From NCBI RefSeq assembly GCF_000213555.1, contig NZ_GL891982.1, forward strand, positions 209,910-273,909: a DNA stretch of 64,000 nucleotides. The letters run 5' to 3'. A program made the position numbers and the translations under genes. Numbering within the stretch: the stretch's first letter is position 1; the number at the start of each line of letters is the position of its first letter. Of the stretch, positions 42,586 through 52,561 are shown in pieces. This DNA comes from Dysgonomonas gadei ATCC BAA-286. GTDB lineage: Bacteria; Bacteroidota; Bacteroidia; Bacteroidales; Dysgonomonadaceae. Below the pieces are notes generated by a model, which was not told the DNA's origin, searched no databases, and saw only the letters and a list, made by a program, of their open reading frames with translations.

Positions 42586-42593
42586 TACTTTTG
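42586..42593 (+). promoter_or_regulatory. Promoter -7 box for the phosphoglucomutase gene
   Basis: TACTTTTG is an exact TAnnTTTG match 53 bp before the ATG at 42646. Confidence 0.55.
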
Positions 42594-42645
42594 CTTTTTG
42601 TAGTATTAATATTACATAGAACTATAAATAATAAAACAAACACGC

Positions 42646-44391
42646 ATGGAAAGTAATGATTTGCTAATGCAAGTGACAGCCAAAGCCAAAACATGGCTAT
42701 CAGACAAATACGATGAAGAGACAAGAAAAGAAGTGCAAGCATTATTAGACAAAGAGGATAAAACAGAGTTGATAGAGGCTTTCTACAAAGACCTTGAATT
42801 CGGAACAGGTGGTCTTCGTGGTATTATGGGAGTCGGTACCAACAGAGTTAATATATATACTATAGGGGCAGCTACACAAGGCCTGACCAACTATCTGCTG
42901 AAAGAATTTTCTTCGCTAAAACAGATAAAAGTAGTTATCGGACACGATTGTCGCAACAACAGCCGGAAATACGCAGAAATATCAGCTGACATTCTATCGG
43001 CTAACGGAATCAAGGCATATTTGTTCGAAGACCTGCGCCCTACACCGGAAGTATCATACGCGATCCGCAAACTGGGCTGCCAAAGTGGTATTATGATCAC
43101 AGCATCCCACAACCCGAAAGCATATAACGGATATAAAGCATACTGGGAAGACGGTGCACAGGTTATACCGCCACATGATAAAAACATTATTGCCGAAGTA
43201 AACCGTGTAAACGTTGAGAATATCAAGTTTAAAGGTAACAAAAGCCTGATAGAAATATTAGGTAAAGATATGGATGAAGCATATATAAAAGAGCTGAAAA
43301 CCATATTGCTTTCACCTGATGCTATCAAACGTCACAGTGGAATCGGTATTGTATACACTCCGTTACACGGTACAGGATTTACTGTAATCCCCCAGGCTCT
43401 GAAAGCATCCGGATTTACAAACATCATCAATGTACCGGAACAGGACGTACTGAGTGGTGACTTCCCTACTGTTGTATCCCCAAATCCTGAAGATCCGGCA
43501 GCGATGGCCCTTGCCGTAAAAAAAGCAGTGGAAACAAATGCCGAACTGGTATTTGCCACAGATCCCGATGCCGACCGCTTCGGAGCTGGTATCCGCAACG
43601 ATAAAGGGGAATTCATCCTACTGAATGGAAACCAGACAATGTTAATCCTTATCTATTACATAATTACCCGCAAAAGAGAACTTGGACAACTTACCGGAAA
43701 GGAATATACTGTGCGTACAATTGTAACCAGCGCCCTAACCCAGGTAGTGTCGGAGAAAAACGGTGTAGAAATGTTCGAGTGCTATACAGGATTCAAATGG
43801 ATTGCTGCTATTATGCGCGAGCTTGAAGGTAAGCGTCAATATATAGGAGGAGGAGAAGAAAGCTATGGTTTCCTTGCCGAAGACTTTGTTCGCGATAAGG
43901 ATTCCGTATCGGCAGCTATGCTCTTCGGTGAAATCGCAGCATGGGCAAAAGACAATGGAAAAACGTTGTACGAAATGCTTCAGGACATCTATGTAGAGTA
44001 CGGATTCTCTAAGGAAAAGGGTATTTCGGTAACTAAGGAAGGACGCAGTGGTGCAGAGGAAATAGAAGCTATGATGAAAAACTTCAGAGAAAACCCAATC
44101 AAACAGATTGCAGGCTCTAAGGTGACGCTCATCAAAGACTTTGTAACACTGAAGGCTCAGGATCTGGCTATCAATGAAGAATATACATTGGAAATGCCTA
44201 CCACATCAAACGTATTGCAATACTTTACTGAAGACGGAACTAAAATATCTATCCGTCCTTCCGGTACAGAACCGAAAATTAAGTTCTATATAGAGGTTAA
44301 AGCAAAATTGAAATCCAGAGCTGACTACAATGCCGTAGATGCCAGTACAGAAAAGAAGATAGAACAAGTCTGTAAAGACTTGGGAATCTAA
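42646..44391 (+). CDS. pgm: Alpha-phosphoglucomutase/phosphomannomutase
   Basis: A 581-residue alpha-D-phosphohexomutase. The phosphoserine is Ser154 in MITASHNPKAYNGYK, the metal loop is TDPDADRFG, the sugar-binding loop is GGGEESYGF and the phosphate-binding loop is RPSGTEPKIKFY. It interconverts glucose-1- and glucose-6-phosphate (or the mannose phosphates), feeding cell-envelope sugar synthesis. Its length fits the long bacterial branch, near mammalian PGM2. It is monocistronic, with a promoter box and terminator. Confidence 0.93.
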   Translation: MESNDLLMQVTAKAKTWLSDKYDEETRKEVQALLDKEDKTELIEAFYKDLEFGTGGLRGIMGVGTNRVNIYTIGAATQGLTNYLLKEFSSLKQIKVVIGHDCRNNSRKYAEISADILSANGIKAYLFEDLRPTPEVSYAIRKLGCQSGIMITASHNPKAYNGYKAYWEDGAQVIPPHDKNIIAEVNRVNVENIKFKGNKSLIEILGKDMDEAYIKELKTILLSPDAIKRHSGIGIVYTPLHGTGFTVIPQALKASGFTNIINVPEQDVLSGDFPTVVSPNPEDPAAMALAVKKAVETNAELVFATDPDADRFGAGIRNDKGEFILLNGNQTMLILIYYIITRKRELGQLTGKEYTVRTIVTSALTQVVSEKNGVEMFECYTGFKWIAAIMRELEGKRQYIGGGEESYGFLAEDFVRDKDSVSAAMLFGEIAAWAKDNGKTLYEMLQDIYVEYGFSKEKGISVTKEGRSGAEEIEAMMKNFRENPIKQIAGSKVTLIKDFVTLKAQDLAINEEYTLEMPTTSNVLQYFTEDGTKISIRPSGTEPKIKFYIEVKAKLKSRADYNAVDASTEKKIEQVCKDLGI

Positions 44392-44405
44392 AAAAATACT
44401 AAGCA

Positions 44406-44434
44406 GAGCCGGATGGTAATAATCCGGCTCTTTT
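44406..44434 (+). terminator. Intrinsic terminator of pgm
   Basis: A perfect 9-bp stem (GAGCCGGAT/ATCCGGCTC) with a 7-base loop, followed by TTTT. Confidence 0.85.
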
Positions 44435-44709
44435 ACCTGATATATTTGCGAAAATAATGTCACTGAATTGATTTTTATCCTTCAAAAACTGAATTCCTAA
44501 ATAAATGCTCACAGTGAACAACAATTATTGAATCAAGATTGTTATGAAATATCTAAAGGATTCACACTAATAACACATTAACAATTAAACTGGAATATTT
44601 TAGCAAAGGATTGTAAAAAGACTCATATCCTCTCTGCTTCACAAAACCTCTTCTGTTTATTTCCGTAAAACATGTTTTATAACAGGTTTTTTTATAAAAG
44701 ATGTTAAGA

Positions 44710-44724
44710 AAGTAATTTTTACTT
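44710..44724. promoter_or_regulatory. MarR operator candidate (AAGTAA-TTT-TTACTT)
   Basis: A perfect 6-bp inverted repeat with a 3-base spacer. It is close in design to the palindrome at 44745-44756 (AGT...ACT core). Located 34 bp upstream of the -7 box. Confidence 0.55.
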
Positions 44725-44744
44725 ACTATCCTATAAACTTATTA

Positions 44745-44756
44745 TAAGTACACTTA
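44745..44756. promoter_or_regulatory. MarR operator candidate (TAAGT-AC-ACTTA)
   Basis: A 5-bp inverted repeat with a 2-base spacer, directly beside the -7 box, so bound repressor would exclude RNA polymerase. Confidence 0.55.
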
Positions 44757-44757
44757 C

Positions 44758-44765
44758 TATATTTG
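44758..44765 (+). promoter_or_regulatory. Promoter -7 box for the efflux operon
   Basis: TATATTTG matches TAnnTTTG exactly, 26 bp before the marR ATG. Confidence 0.6.
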
Positions 44766-44791
44766 TGCCGAATTTAAAAAAAATAGATTAA

Positions 44792-45256
44792 ATGGAAGTA
44801 AACTGCAAATTAGGGAATCCAAATGAGGAGGTGGGATATCTAATATGGCGTGTTTCCAAATTCTGGCAAAGAGGTAAACACAAGGTATTAGATGAATTTG
44901 GACTAACAACATCACAAATGGAATTATTAGGTGCTATATATCATATGTCGAGGCAGCAAAAAGAGGCCACACAGATCGTTTTATCGCAGGAAACGGAAAT
45001 AGACCCTATGACTACTTCCACAATATTAAGAAATCTTGAAAGAAAGGGATTAATAAGCAGACGGGAAAGCGCAACTGATACAAGGGCCCGCATTGTAGAA
45101 CTAACAGAAGCAGGAAAGGAACTTTTCGAAAAAGCAGTTGCCAAAGTAAAAAGCGGGCAAGAGCTTCTATTCAAAAACATCGATGTAGAAGTATTAAAGA
45201 CACAATTAAGTATCCTTTTACAGGAGATGGACAGATTAAGTAAATCAAACAACTAA
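44792..45256 (+). CDS. MarR-family transcriptional regulator of an efflux operon
   Basis: A 154-residue winged-helix regulator: LTTSQMELLGAIYHMSR for the N-terminal helices, TTSTILRNLERKGLISR for the recognition helix and SATDTRARIVELTEAGKEL for the wing. It is the first gene of the RND operon, 12 bp before the adaptor gene. The two inverted repeats over the promoter suggest that it represses itself and the pump until a ligand such as a phenolic or antibiotic binds. Confidence 0.92.
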   Translation: MEVNCKLGNPNEEVGYLIWRVSKFWQRGKHKVLDEFGLTTSQMELLGAIYHMSRQQKEATQIVLSQETEIDPMTTSTILRNLERKGLISRRESATDTRARIVELTEAGKELFEKAVAKVKSGQELLFKNIDVEVLKTQLSILLQEMDRLSKSNN

Positions 45257-45268
45257 ATAAATATAGGT

Positions 45269-46387
45269 ATGAATGTGAAAAAGATTGTTATCGGAGCAAT
45301 GGCTCTATTGGTTATGGTATCTTGTGGGAACAAGAACTCCAACCCTTTCGGAGGTGGAGATAAAACTCCTCAGGAATATCCGACACAGGTATTAAGTATA
45401 CAGGACACAGAATTGGAAACCGTTTATCCGGTGACTATAAAAGGACAGGAAGATGTTGAAATCAGACCTCGTATCGATGGTTTTATAGATGCTGTTTATG
45501 TAGATGAAGGAGCAGTAGTGAAAAAGGGACAGATCTTATTTAAAATCAATTCCCCTACAGCCGAACAAGCTTTGAGAACAGCACAGGCTGCAGTTGAAAG
45601 TTCGAAAGCACAGGTGAGTACAGCTCAGTTGAATGTTGACAGATTCAAACCTTTGGCCGAACAAGGTATTGTAAGCCAGGTGCAACTCGATACTTACCAA
45701 AACACATTGCTTACATCAAAAGCAACTTTGGCTCAAACTCAGGCTCAACTAGCAAGTGCGCAGGCACAGATGAGTTGGACCAATGTATCCAGTCCGGTAG
45801 ATGGTGTTGTAGGTACGATCAATTATCGTCAGGGTAGCTTGGTTAATAATAGCAATACTCTGACTACAGTATCGAGCACAGGAAATGTATTTGCGTATTT
45901 CTCATTGAATGAGAAAGACCTCGTTACTTTATTGGCAGACCTGCCGGGTAAAACTCAGGCTGAGAAAATAAACAACCTGCCTGCAGTTACCCTGAAAATG
46001 GCAGATGGCACTGTATATGAAGAGAAAGGTAAGATAAAAACAATTTCCGGATCGGTAAGTGTATCAACCGGATCTGCAAACTTCAGGGCTGAGTTTCCAA
46101 ATCCTCACGGAGTGTTGAGAAGCGGATTCAGCGGAAACCTGTCTATTCCTCAGCACGTAGAAGAGGCCATAGTGATACCTCAGGCAGCCACATTTACAAA
46201 ACAAAATAAACGTCTGGTTTATAAAGTAGTGAGTGATTCTATTGCTGTACAAACACTAATTGATGTTACTGCTACACCTGACGGGAAAAGCTATGTTGTA
46301 ACAAACGGCCTTTCATCTGGTGAGCGTATTGTAACAGGTGGAGTTGCCACTCTGTCTGATAGTACAACAATCATCGTGAAAAAATAA
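45269..46387 (+). CDS. RND efflux periplasmic adaptor lipoprotein
   Basis: A 372-residue membrane-fusion protein with a lipobox (MVSC, Cys19). The lipoyl-like halves (EIRPRIDGFIDAVYVDEGA and SPVDGVVGTI) flank a coiled-coil hairpin (ALRTAQAAVESSKAQV...). A beta-barrel and a membrane-proximal domain complete the family plan (SGFSGNLSIPQHVEEAIVIPQAA). It links the RND pump to the outer-membrane channel. It lies 12 bp after marR and 33 bp before the pump gene. Confidence 0.94.
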   Translation: MNVKKIVIGAMALLVMVSCGNKNSNPFGGGDKTPQEYPTQVLSIQDTELETVYPVTIKGQEDVEIRPRIDGFIDAVYVDEGAVVKKGQILFKINSPTAEQALRTAQAAVESSKAQVSTAQLNVDRFKPLAEQGIVSQVQLDTYQNTLLTSKATLAQTQAQLASAQAQMSWTNVSSPVDGVVGTINYRQGSLVNNSNTLTTVSSTGNVFAYFSLNEKDLVTLLADLPGKTQAEKINNLPAVTLKMADGTVYEEKGKIKTISGSVSVSTGSANFRAEFPNPHGVLRSGFSGNLSIPQHVEEAIVIPQAATFTKQNKRLVYKVVSDSIAVQTLIDVTATPDGKSYVVTNGLSSGERIVTGGVATLSDSTTIIVKK

Positions 46388-46420
46388 GACAATTTATTTA
46401 ATAAATAAAATAAAGAAGTA

Positions 46421-49400
46421 ATGTTAAAAACATTTATAGAAAGACCTGTACTCTCTACAGTCATTTCTGTCATTATTGTGGTACTGGGGATTATTGGTCT
46501 GGCAACCTTGCCTGTAGAACAATATCCCGATATCGCTCCTCCGACAGTGCAGGTATCAGCTACCTATCCCGGTGCAAACGCGGATGTGGTAATGAATAGT
46601 GTGGTTGTTCCACTCGAAGAACAAATCAATGGTGTAGAAGGGATGACTTATATGACATCGTCTGCGACAAGTGGATCTGCTACGATCAGAGTTTATTTCA
46701 AGCAAGGGGTTAATCCCGATATTGCTGCTGTAAACGTGCAAAATCTCGCGGCACGCGCAAATCCATTGCTTCCGGAAGAGGTAACTCAATTGGGGGTAAC
46801 TGTTGCAAAACAACAGAACAGTACATTACTGGGGCTTACAATCAGTACAAGTAACCCTGACTATGACGGGGAATTTCTTCAGAACTATGCAAATATCAAT
46901 ATTCTCCCGCAGATAAAACGTGTATATGGTGTTGGTAACGCCAGCGTTTTTGGAGCCAGGGACTATGCTATGCGTGTATGGCTTAAACCGGATGTGATGG
47001 CTGCCTACAAAATTTCCGTACAGGAGGTAAGTGCAGCATTAGCAGATCAGAATATAGAAGCCGCTCCCGGTGAACTGGGACAAAATAGCGACCAGTCTTT
47101 CCAATATACAATGAGATATACCGGAAAACTTCGGACAGAAGATCAGTTCGGTAATATTATCCTGCGTTCTCAGGACGGACATATTCTAAGATTGAAAGAC
47201 ATCGCGGATATTAAATTAGGTTCTTTGAACTATAGCGTTATTTCCCAGACCGACAGAAATGAGTCTGTATTTATCATGATCAACCAGACAGCCGGATCAA
47301 ATGCCCAGGAGGTTATTAATAACGTGAAAGCCGTACTGAATGATGCTGAAAAATTATTACCATCAGGAGTTAAGTTTAATTATATGATGGACTCCAGTGA
47401 ATTCCTTGATGCATCTATCGAGAAAGTTATTCATACATTGCTGGAAGCCTTTGTTCTTGTATTTATCGTAGTATTCGTATTCTTACAGGACTTCAGGTCT
47501 ACAATCATACCTGCGGTAGCAGTACCGGTAGCGATTATAGGTACATTCTTCTTCTTGCAGGTGTTTGGTTTCTCTATCAACTTGCTGACTCTGTTTGCAT
47601 TGGTGCTTGCCATTGGTATTGTGGTCGACGATGCCATAGTCGTCGTCGAGGCTGTCCATGCACAGCTCGACGCAGGAGAGAAAGATCCTAAAAAAGCGAC
47701 TATGACCGCGATGAAGGAAATAGCACCGGCTATTGTATCTATCACGCTGGTTATGTCGGCCGTATTTATTCCGGTCAGCTTTATCGGCGGTACCAGCGGT
47801 ATATTCTTCAAGCAGTTCGGTCTGACTCTGGCTATTGCAATCCTTATTTCGGCGGTAAATGCCTTGACTTTGAGTCCGGCTCTTTGTGCCTTGTTCCTGA
47901 AAGCACACGACGAAGAACATCAGAAAAAAGGTTTCTTGCAAAAGTTCTATTATTATTTCAATATTACGTTCAACAGTGCAACACAGAAGTACAAAAAGAG
48001 CCTTCAGTTCTTAGGAAGAAGAGGCCATCGCTGGATTACGGTAGCTATTATAGCCGTTTCTTCAGCCATACTATTCTTTCTGATGAATATGTTGCCTACC
48101 GGTTTCGTACCGAATGAGGATAGTGGAGGTGTTATCGGTTTCGTGACTTTGCCTCCGGGTTCATCCCTGGAGAGAACAGACTCTATTGTAAATCAGGTCG
48201 TTCATATGGCACAGGAGATTGACGGTGTTAAGAGTGTGACTAATATCTCAGGGGTTAACTTTACTGCCGGTATGAACAGTTCGTATGGTACTTTGATTGT
48301 AAAAATGGAGTCATGGAATGATCGTAAACTATCGACCAATGAAGTATCTGCCATACTGAAAGAAAAGACAAGCCATATTAAGGATGCGACATTCTTCTTC
48401 GTGGCTACTCCTACCCTTCAGGGATTTGGATTGAGTGCAGGGGTTGATATGCAGTTGCAAGACCGTACAGGGGGAGATATTAACGAATTTAATAAAATAG
48501 CTCAAAACTTCCTCCATAAACTACAAAGCAGAAACGATGTCATACTCATGGCTATGACAAACTTTAACCCTGCCTTCCCGCAGAAAGAAATATCAGCTGA
48601 CTTACCTAAGATTAAGGCAGCAGGATTAAGTCTCAGCGAAGTGATGGGAACATTACAGGCTTATATCGGTAGTTCGTATATCTCAACATTCAACTTATAT
48701 GGTAAGCAATTTAGGGTTGTATTGCAGGCTTCTCCTGAGTACAGAAGAAAATTGGATGACCTGAGTGGTTTATTCGTTAAGACCGGAAGCGGAGATATGG
48801 CCCCTATCACGGAATTTATTCATGTGGAAGATATCGATGCACCTCCTACATTGAGCCGTTTCAACATGTATACATCTATAGACATGACCATTATACCGAA
48901 TATGATCGATGGAAAAAGTACCGGGGACGTATTGAACCTGATAGAAGAAATGTCTCAGGATAAAAGTATCTTCCCTGATGGCTATACATACGAATTTGGT
49001 GGTATGACACGTGAAGAAGCCAATGCCGGCAGCCAGACGGTTCTCATATTCGGTATCTGTATCATTTTCGTATACTTGCTGCTTTGTGCCCTTTACGAAA
49101 GTTATATCATACCATTGGCGGTATTATTCTCGCTTCCTGTCGGATTGGCCGGAGTATTTATCTTCCTGATGATATTCGGTGTGTCGCAGGGTATTGTGAA
49201 TAACATTTACGTCCAGATATCGATGATCATGCTCATCGGGCTATTGGCGAAGAATGCCATTCTGATCGTGGAATATGCATTGCAACGCCGTCAGCAGGGT
49301 ATGAGTATTATAGAAGCAGCCGTAAACGGAGCTGTCGCACGTCTTCGTCCTATTCTGATGACATCGTTTGCATTCATAGCGGGATTATTCCCTCTGTTTA

Positions 49401-49594
49401 TTGCATCCGGTGCAGGTGCCATCGGTAACCGCTCTATCGGTATCAGTGCTATCGGAGGTATGTTTATCGGTACTATGATCGGGGTATTGGTTATACCGTC
49501 GCTGTATATCATATTCCAGTCTCTACAGGATAAAGTAAGTAAATCGGGAATGATAAATTCGAACGACGAATTCATAAACAAACAAGGACAATAA
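46421..49594 (+). CDS. RND multidrug efflux transporter (HAE1 family)
   Basis: A 1057-residue inner-membrane pump with 12 membrane helices and two large periplasmic loops. Proton-relay residues are visible: Asp403-Asp404 (VVDDAIVVVE) in TM4 and Lys944 (LLAKNAILIVEYA) in TM10. The start MLKTFIERPVLSTV is typical of AcrB-like proteins. It exports hydrophobic drugs or bile-type compounds. It is followed 4 bp later by the outer-membrane channel gene. Confidence 0.95.
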   Translation: MLKTFIERPVLSTVISVIIVVLGIIGLATLPVEQYPDIAPPTVQVSATYPGANADVVMNSVVVPLEEQINGVEGMTYMTSSATSGSATIRVYFKQGVNPDIAAVNVQNLAARANPLLPEEVTQLGVTVAKQQNSTLLGLTISTSNPDYDGEFLQNYANINILPQIKRVYGVGNASVFGARDYAMRVWLKPDVMAAYKISVQEVSAALADQNIEAAPGELGQNSDQSFQYTMRYTGKLRTEDQFGNIILRSQDGHILRLKDIADIKLGSLNYSVISQTDRNESVFIMINQTAGSNAQEVINNVKAVLNDAEKLLPSGVKFNYMMDSSEFLDASIEKVIHTLLEAFVLVFIVVFVFLQDFRSTIIPAVAVPVAIIGTFFFLQVFGFSINLLTLFALVLAIGIVVDDAIVVVEAVHAQLDAGEKDPKKATMTAMKEIAPAIVSITLVMSAVFIPVSFIGGTSGIFFKQFGLTLAIAILISAVNALTLSPALCALFLKAHDEEHQKKGFLQKFYYYFNITFNSATQKYKKSLQFLGRRGHRWITVAIIAVSSAILFFLMNMLPTGFVPNEDSGGVIGFVTLPPGSSLERTDSIVNQVVHMAQEIDGVKSVTNISGVNFTAGMNSSYGTLIVKMESWNDRKLSTNEVSAILKEKTSHIKDATFFFVATPTLQGFGLSAGVDMQLQDRTGGDINEFNKIAQNFLHKLQSRNDVILMAMTNFNPAFPQKEISADLPKIKAAGLSLSEVMGTLQAYIGSSYISTFNLYGKQFRVVLQASPEYRRKLDDLSGLFVKTGSGDMAPITEFIHVEDIDAPPTLSRFNMYTSIDMTIIPNMIDGKSTGDVLNLIEEMSQDKSIFPDGYTYEFGGMTREEANAGSQTVLIFGICIIFVYLLLCALYESYIIPLAVLFSLPVGLAGVFIFLMIFGVSQGIVNNIYVQISMIMLIGLLAKNAILIVEYALQRRQQGMSIIEAAVNGAVARLRPILMTSFAFIAGLFPLFIASGAGAIGNRSIGISAIGGMFIGTMIGVLVIPSLYIIFQSLQDKVSKSGMINSNDEFINKQGQ

Positions 49595-49598
49595 CATT

Positions 49599-51014
49599 AT
49601 GATGAGAAAATATATAAAAGGTGTAGTTCTGTTGGGAGTAATACTCTCAATAGGACTCACATCCTGCGGAGTTCTGAACAAGAATAAATACAAATCCCCC
49701 GAAGTGGATTCAGCAGACATGTTCAGAGGAGAGAATCCAACGGATACTACTACTATAGCAAATATCCCATGGAGGGAATATTTCAGCGACCCTGCTCTTC
49801 AGGCATTGATAGATGAAGGTCTTACCAACAACTATGACCTGCGTCTGGCATATAACCGTATCCAACAGGCCGAAGCCGGACTATATATTGCCAAATCGGC
49901 ATATTTTCCTACTGTTGCTTTAGGTGCTCAGGTTACACATACTCAAAAAAGTATCAGCAATGGCAAAGAAAGGGTACTCGGATATAATGGCGGCGACCAA
50001 TGGGCTTTGGGTTTTGTAGTACAATGGGAAGCTGACATCTGGGGTAAACTGAATAGCAAAACAAAAGCCCAGTATGCCAACCTTGTTAGCACACATGCTT
50101 ACCGTAATCTAATTCAGACATCCCTGGTTGCCAATATAGCTACCACCTATTACTCACTGCTGGCACTCGACGAGCAGTTGAAGATTACATTGGAAACGAT
50201 TGAATTACTAAAGGAAAGTACTGCAACAATGCAGGCCATGATGCAGGCCGGACTCCTCAATCGTGCCGGTGTAAAGCAAAGTGAGGCTTTGCTCTACAGT
50301 ACTCAGGTTAGTGTACCGGATCTGCAAATGCAAATCAATCAGCTGGAAAATTCCCTTAGTCTGTTATTAGGACGCAAACCGGGACCTATCACAAGGACAG
50401 CTATTGACAATCAGTCAGTTCCATCCGAACTACAAGTAGGTATCCCTGCACAGATGTTGGCAAAACGCCCGGATGTATTGCAAGCCGAGATGGGATTCAG
50501 ATATGCATTCGAGATGAAAAATGTAGCTCAACGCTCTCTGTATCCGTCTTTGACACTAGGCAGTTCTTCTTCGGTAGGATTCGCATCCAATACGCTTTCA
50601 CAGTTCTTCAAACCGACAAATATTCTGGCTAATATCGTAGGTGGACTTACCCAGCCTATATTTGCGGGTAATCAGCTGAGAGGACAATATAAAATAGCAA
50701 AGGCGCAACAGGAAGAAGCATTGCTTACTTTCGAACAAACAGTATTGACCGCAAGTCAGGAAGTCTCGAACATTATGTTTACATACGAAACTTCACTCCG
50801 CAAGAATGAGGACCGTGCTAAACAAGTAGATGCCCTTTCCCTTGCTGTGGGTGATACCCAACAGTTACTGAAAGCCGGTGAAGCTAATTATACCGAAGTG
50901 CTACAGGCGGAACAAAGTTTACTGCAAGCACAACTTGGACAGGTAAGTGATAAACTTGAGCAACTACAGGCATCTGTAAATCTTTACAGAGCACTTGGAG
51001 GAGGTATCGAGTAA
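49599..51014 (+). CDS. TolC-like outer-membrane efflux lipoprotein (NodT/OprM type)
   Basis: A 471-residue outer-membrane factor with a lipobox (LTSC, Cys24). Two repeats of the OEP fold are clear (LRLAYNRIQQAEAGLYIAKS and MGFRYAFEMKNVAQRSLYPSL). It forms the outer-membrane exit duct of the tripartite pump. It is the last gene of the marR operon, and a perfect 16-bp stem terminator follows. Confidence 0.94.
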   Translation: MMRKYIKGVVLLGVILSIGLTSCGVLNKNKYKSPEVDSADMFRGENPTDTTTIANIPWREYFSDPALQALIDEGLTNNYDLRLAYNRIQQAEAGLYIAKSAYFPTVALGAQVTHTQKSISNGKERVLGYNGGDQWALGFVVQWEADIWGKLNSKTKAQYANLVSTHAYRNLIQTSLVANIATTYYSLLALDEQLKITLETIELLKESTATMQAMMQAGLLNRAGVKQSEALLYSTQVSVPDLQMQINQLENSLSLLLGRKPGPITRTAIDNQSVPSELQVGIPAQMLAKRPDVLQAEMGFRYAFEMKNVAQRSLYPSLTLGSSSSVGFASNTLSQFFKPTNILANIVGGLTQPIFAGNQLRGQYKIAKAQQEEALLTFEQTVLTASQEVSNIMFTYETSLRKNEDRAKQVDALSLAVGDTQQLLKAGEANYTEVLQAEQSLLQAQLGQVSDKLEQLQASVNLYRALGGGIE

Positions 51015-51041
51015 TAACAATCTGATAACATTCCTATTTAT

Positions 51042-51077
51042 GAAAGAGGATACTTCCCTGTGGAAGTATCCTCTTTC
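51042..51077 (+). terminator. Strong intrinsic terminator of the efflux operon
   Basis: A perfect 16-bp stem (GAAAGAGGATACTTCC and its complement) with a 4-base loop, followed by TTTTATTT. Confidence 0.9.
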
Positions 51078-51102
51078 TTTTATTTCATTTTTTATGGAAT
51101 AC

Positions 51103-51595
51103 TTTATCTATGTATATGGCTGATAACCTTTAGGCATTAGCAGATAGCTCTTTGATGTATTGGGATAAATGAGTGATGAGTTATAAGTTTAAAGTTATAT
51201 GAGATACGAGTAGACAAGACACAAGATACAGGTTGCTAACTGATGACTGTTCACTGACGAGATGCTTTGTTCTGCTCCGTATGACAAGCTAATTATTAAT
51301 TTTTCATTCTTAATTATTAATTGTTTTCTGTGTTACCTTTGTTACTTTTTATTTTTAAACACGGAGTAAAAGGAGTAACACGGAGTTTTTAGAAGAAAAA
51401 GTGACAATAAAAATTGTGTGAAAAGTCGTCAGGTTTGTCAGGTTTTGTACATAAGCTATCGGCTAAAAGCTATCAGCTAATAGCTAAAAATGTGTTTCCT
51501 TTGTTACCTTTTTCCCACCTACACTCTGTGCATCAAAAAAGACTATGGGAAAAACGACAAGAAAAAGTGGAAAATGTGTCAAGTTTGTAAAGTTT
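51103..51595. repeat. Diverged long intergenic repeat, copy B
   Basis: Shares with 28972-29606 a collinear series of blocks: TTTATCTATGTATAT, GCTCTTTGA-GTATTG, AAATGAGTGAT-AGT, ACGAGTA-ACAAGA, TTGCTAACTG, TGTTACCTTTGTTAC, AGCTATCAGCTAA and AAAATGTGTCAAGTTTGT-AAGTTT. An exact 18-mer at 51305-51322 also occurs at 3807-3824. There is no gene in this 600-bp gap. Both copies lie upstream of plus-strand genes. Confidence 0.7.
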
Positions 51596-51703
51596 CAGAT
51601 TCTCTGAAATATTTGATGCGGTTAGTATGACAGAAATAAATAGTTGCCGCTAAGTTGAAAAAAATAGCTACATTAGAAGTGAAAATAATAAAGAAATAAA
51701 GGA

Positions 51704-52555
51704 ATGGAAATAAAATCTCTTAGTGAAACTGACTTCGGTGTCATATTCCATGCTTTTAATCAGGCTTTTGCCGATTACGAAATTCAACTGGACAGGCAAC
51801 AACTCCGGACGATGGTAAAAAGGCGGGGTTTTAATCCCGGTTTATCTTTTGCTGCATTTGAAGGAAATGAAATCGTAGCTTTTACGCTTAATGGAACAGG
51901 AAATTTCAACGGGATTGAAACAGCCTACGATACAGGCACAGGCACATTGAAAGAATACAGGGGAAAAGGTTTGGCTACACAAATCTTTGAATACTCGATT
52001 CCTTACCTAAGAGAACAGAATATCAAACAATATTTACTCGAAGTGTTACAACATAATACAAAAGCTGTATCTGTTTATAAAAATATAGGGTTTGAAGTAA
52101 GCCGGGAGTTTAATTATTTCAGACAGGAAACCAAAAAGATCAAGAATGATATAAAGACTTCCGATATACCCTGTTCGATAAAACAAATCAATATCCGGGA
52201 TTTTGATTTCCTACCGAATTTTTGGGATTTTTATCCATCATGGCAAAATAGCTTCGAATCCATCAACAGAGCGAGTAACGATTTTGTGAGTCTGGGTGCG
52301 TTCATCGAAAATAAATTGGCAGGATATTGCGTATTCGAACCTGTTTCGGGAGATATTACCCAAATAGCGGTTGATAAGCAATACAGACGGGAAGGAATAG
52401 CCTCGTTGCTACTTAGGGAAATGACCGGACTAAATAAGAATCAGGCTGTAAAAATTATAAACACAGATATTTCCTGTAGTTCCATTACAGCGTTTCTGAA
52501 ATCAAAGAATATAGAGATTACGGGGATGCAGTATGAAATGATAAGAGAGATATAA
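51704..52555 (+). CDS. Double GNAT-domain acetyltransferase
   Basis: A 283-residue protein with two GNAT folds. The first (about 1-140) has the acetyl-CoA motif EYRGKGLATQIFEY; the second (about 160-283) has DKQYRREGIASLLLRE. Tandem GNAT proteins acetylate amines of small molecules, sugars or antibiotics. The substrate is unknown. It is monocistronic, 6 bp from the convergent SulP gene. Confidence 0.85.
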   Translation: MEIKSLSETDFGVIFHAFNQAFADYEIQLDRQQLRTMVKRRGFNPGLSFAAFEGNEIVAFTLNGTGNFNGIETAYDTGTGTLKEYRGKGLATQIFEYSIPYLREQNIKQYLLEVLQHNTKAVSVYKNIGFEVSREFNYFRQETKKIKNDIKTSDIPCSIKQINIRDFDFLPNFWDFYPSWQNSFESINRASNDFVSLGAFIENKLAGYCVFEPVSGDITQIAVDKQYRREGIASLLLREMTGLNKNQAVKIINTDISCSSITAFLKSKNIEITGMQYEMIREI

Positions 52556-52561
52556 ATAGCC

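Larger units (their letters stand above)
44435..44791. other. Gene-free region upstream of the efflux operon
   Basis: About 355 bp without an ORF. The 3' part carries the MarR-type palindromes and the promoter box listed separately. The 5' part is A+T-rich and shows nothing further. Confidence 0.6.

Noticed and set aside
44435..44700. Possible small RNA upstream of the efflux operon
   Set aside because: No promoter-terminator pair or strong hairpin is visible.
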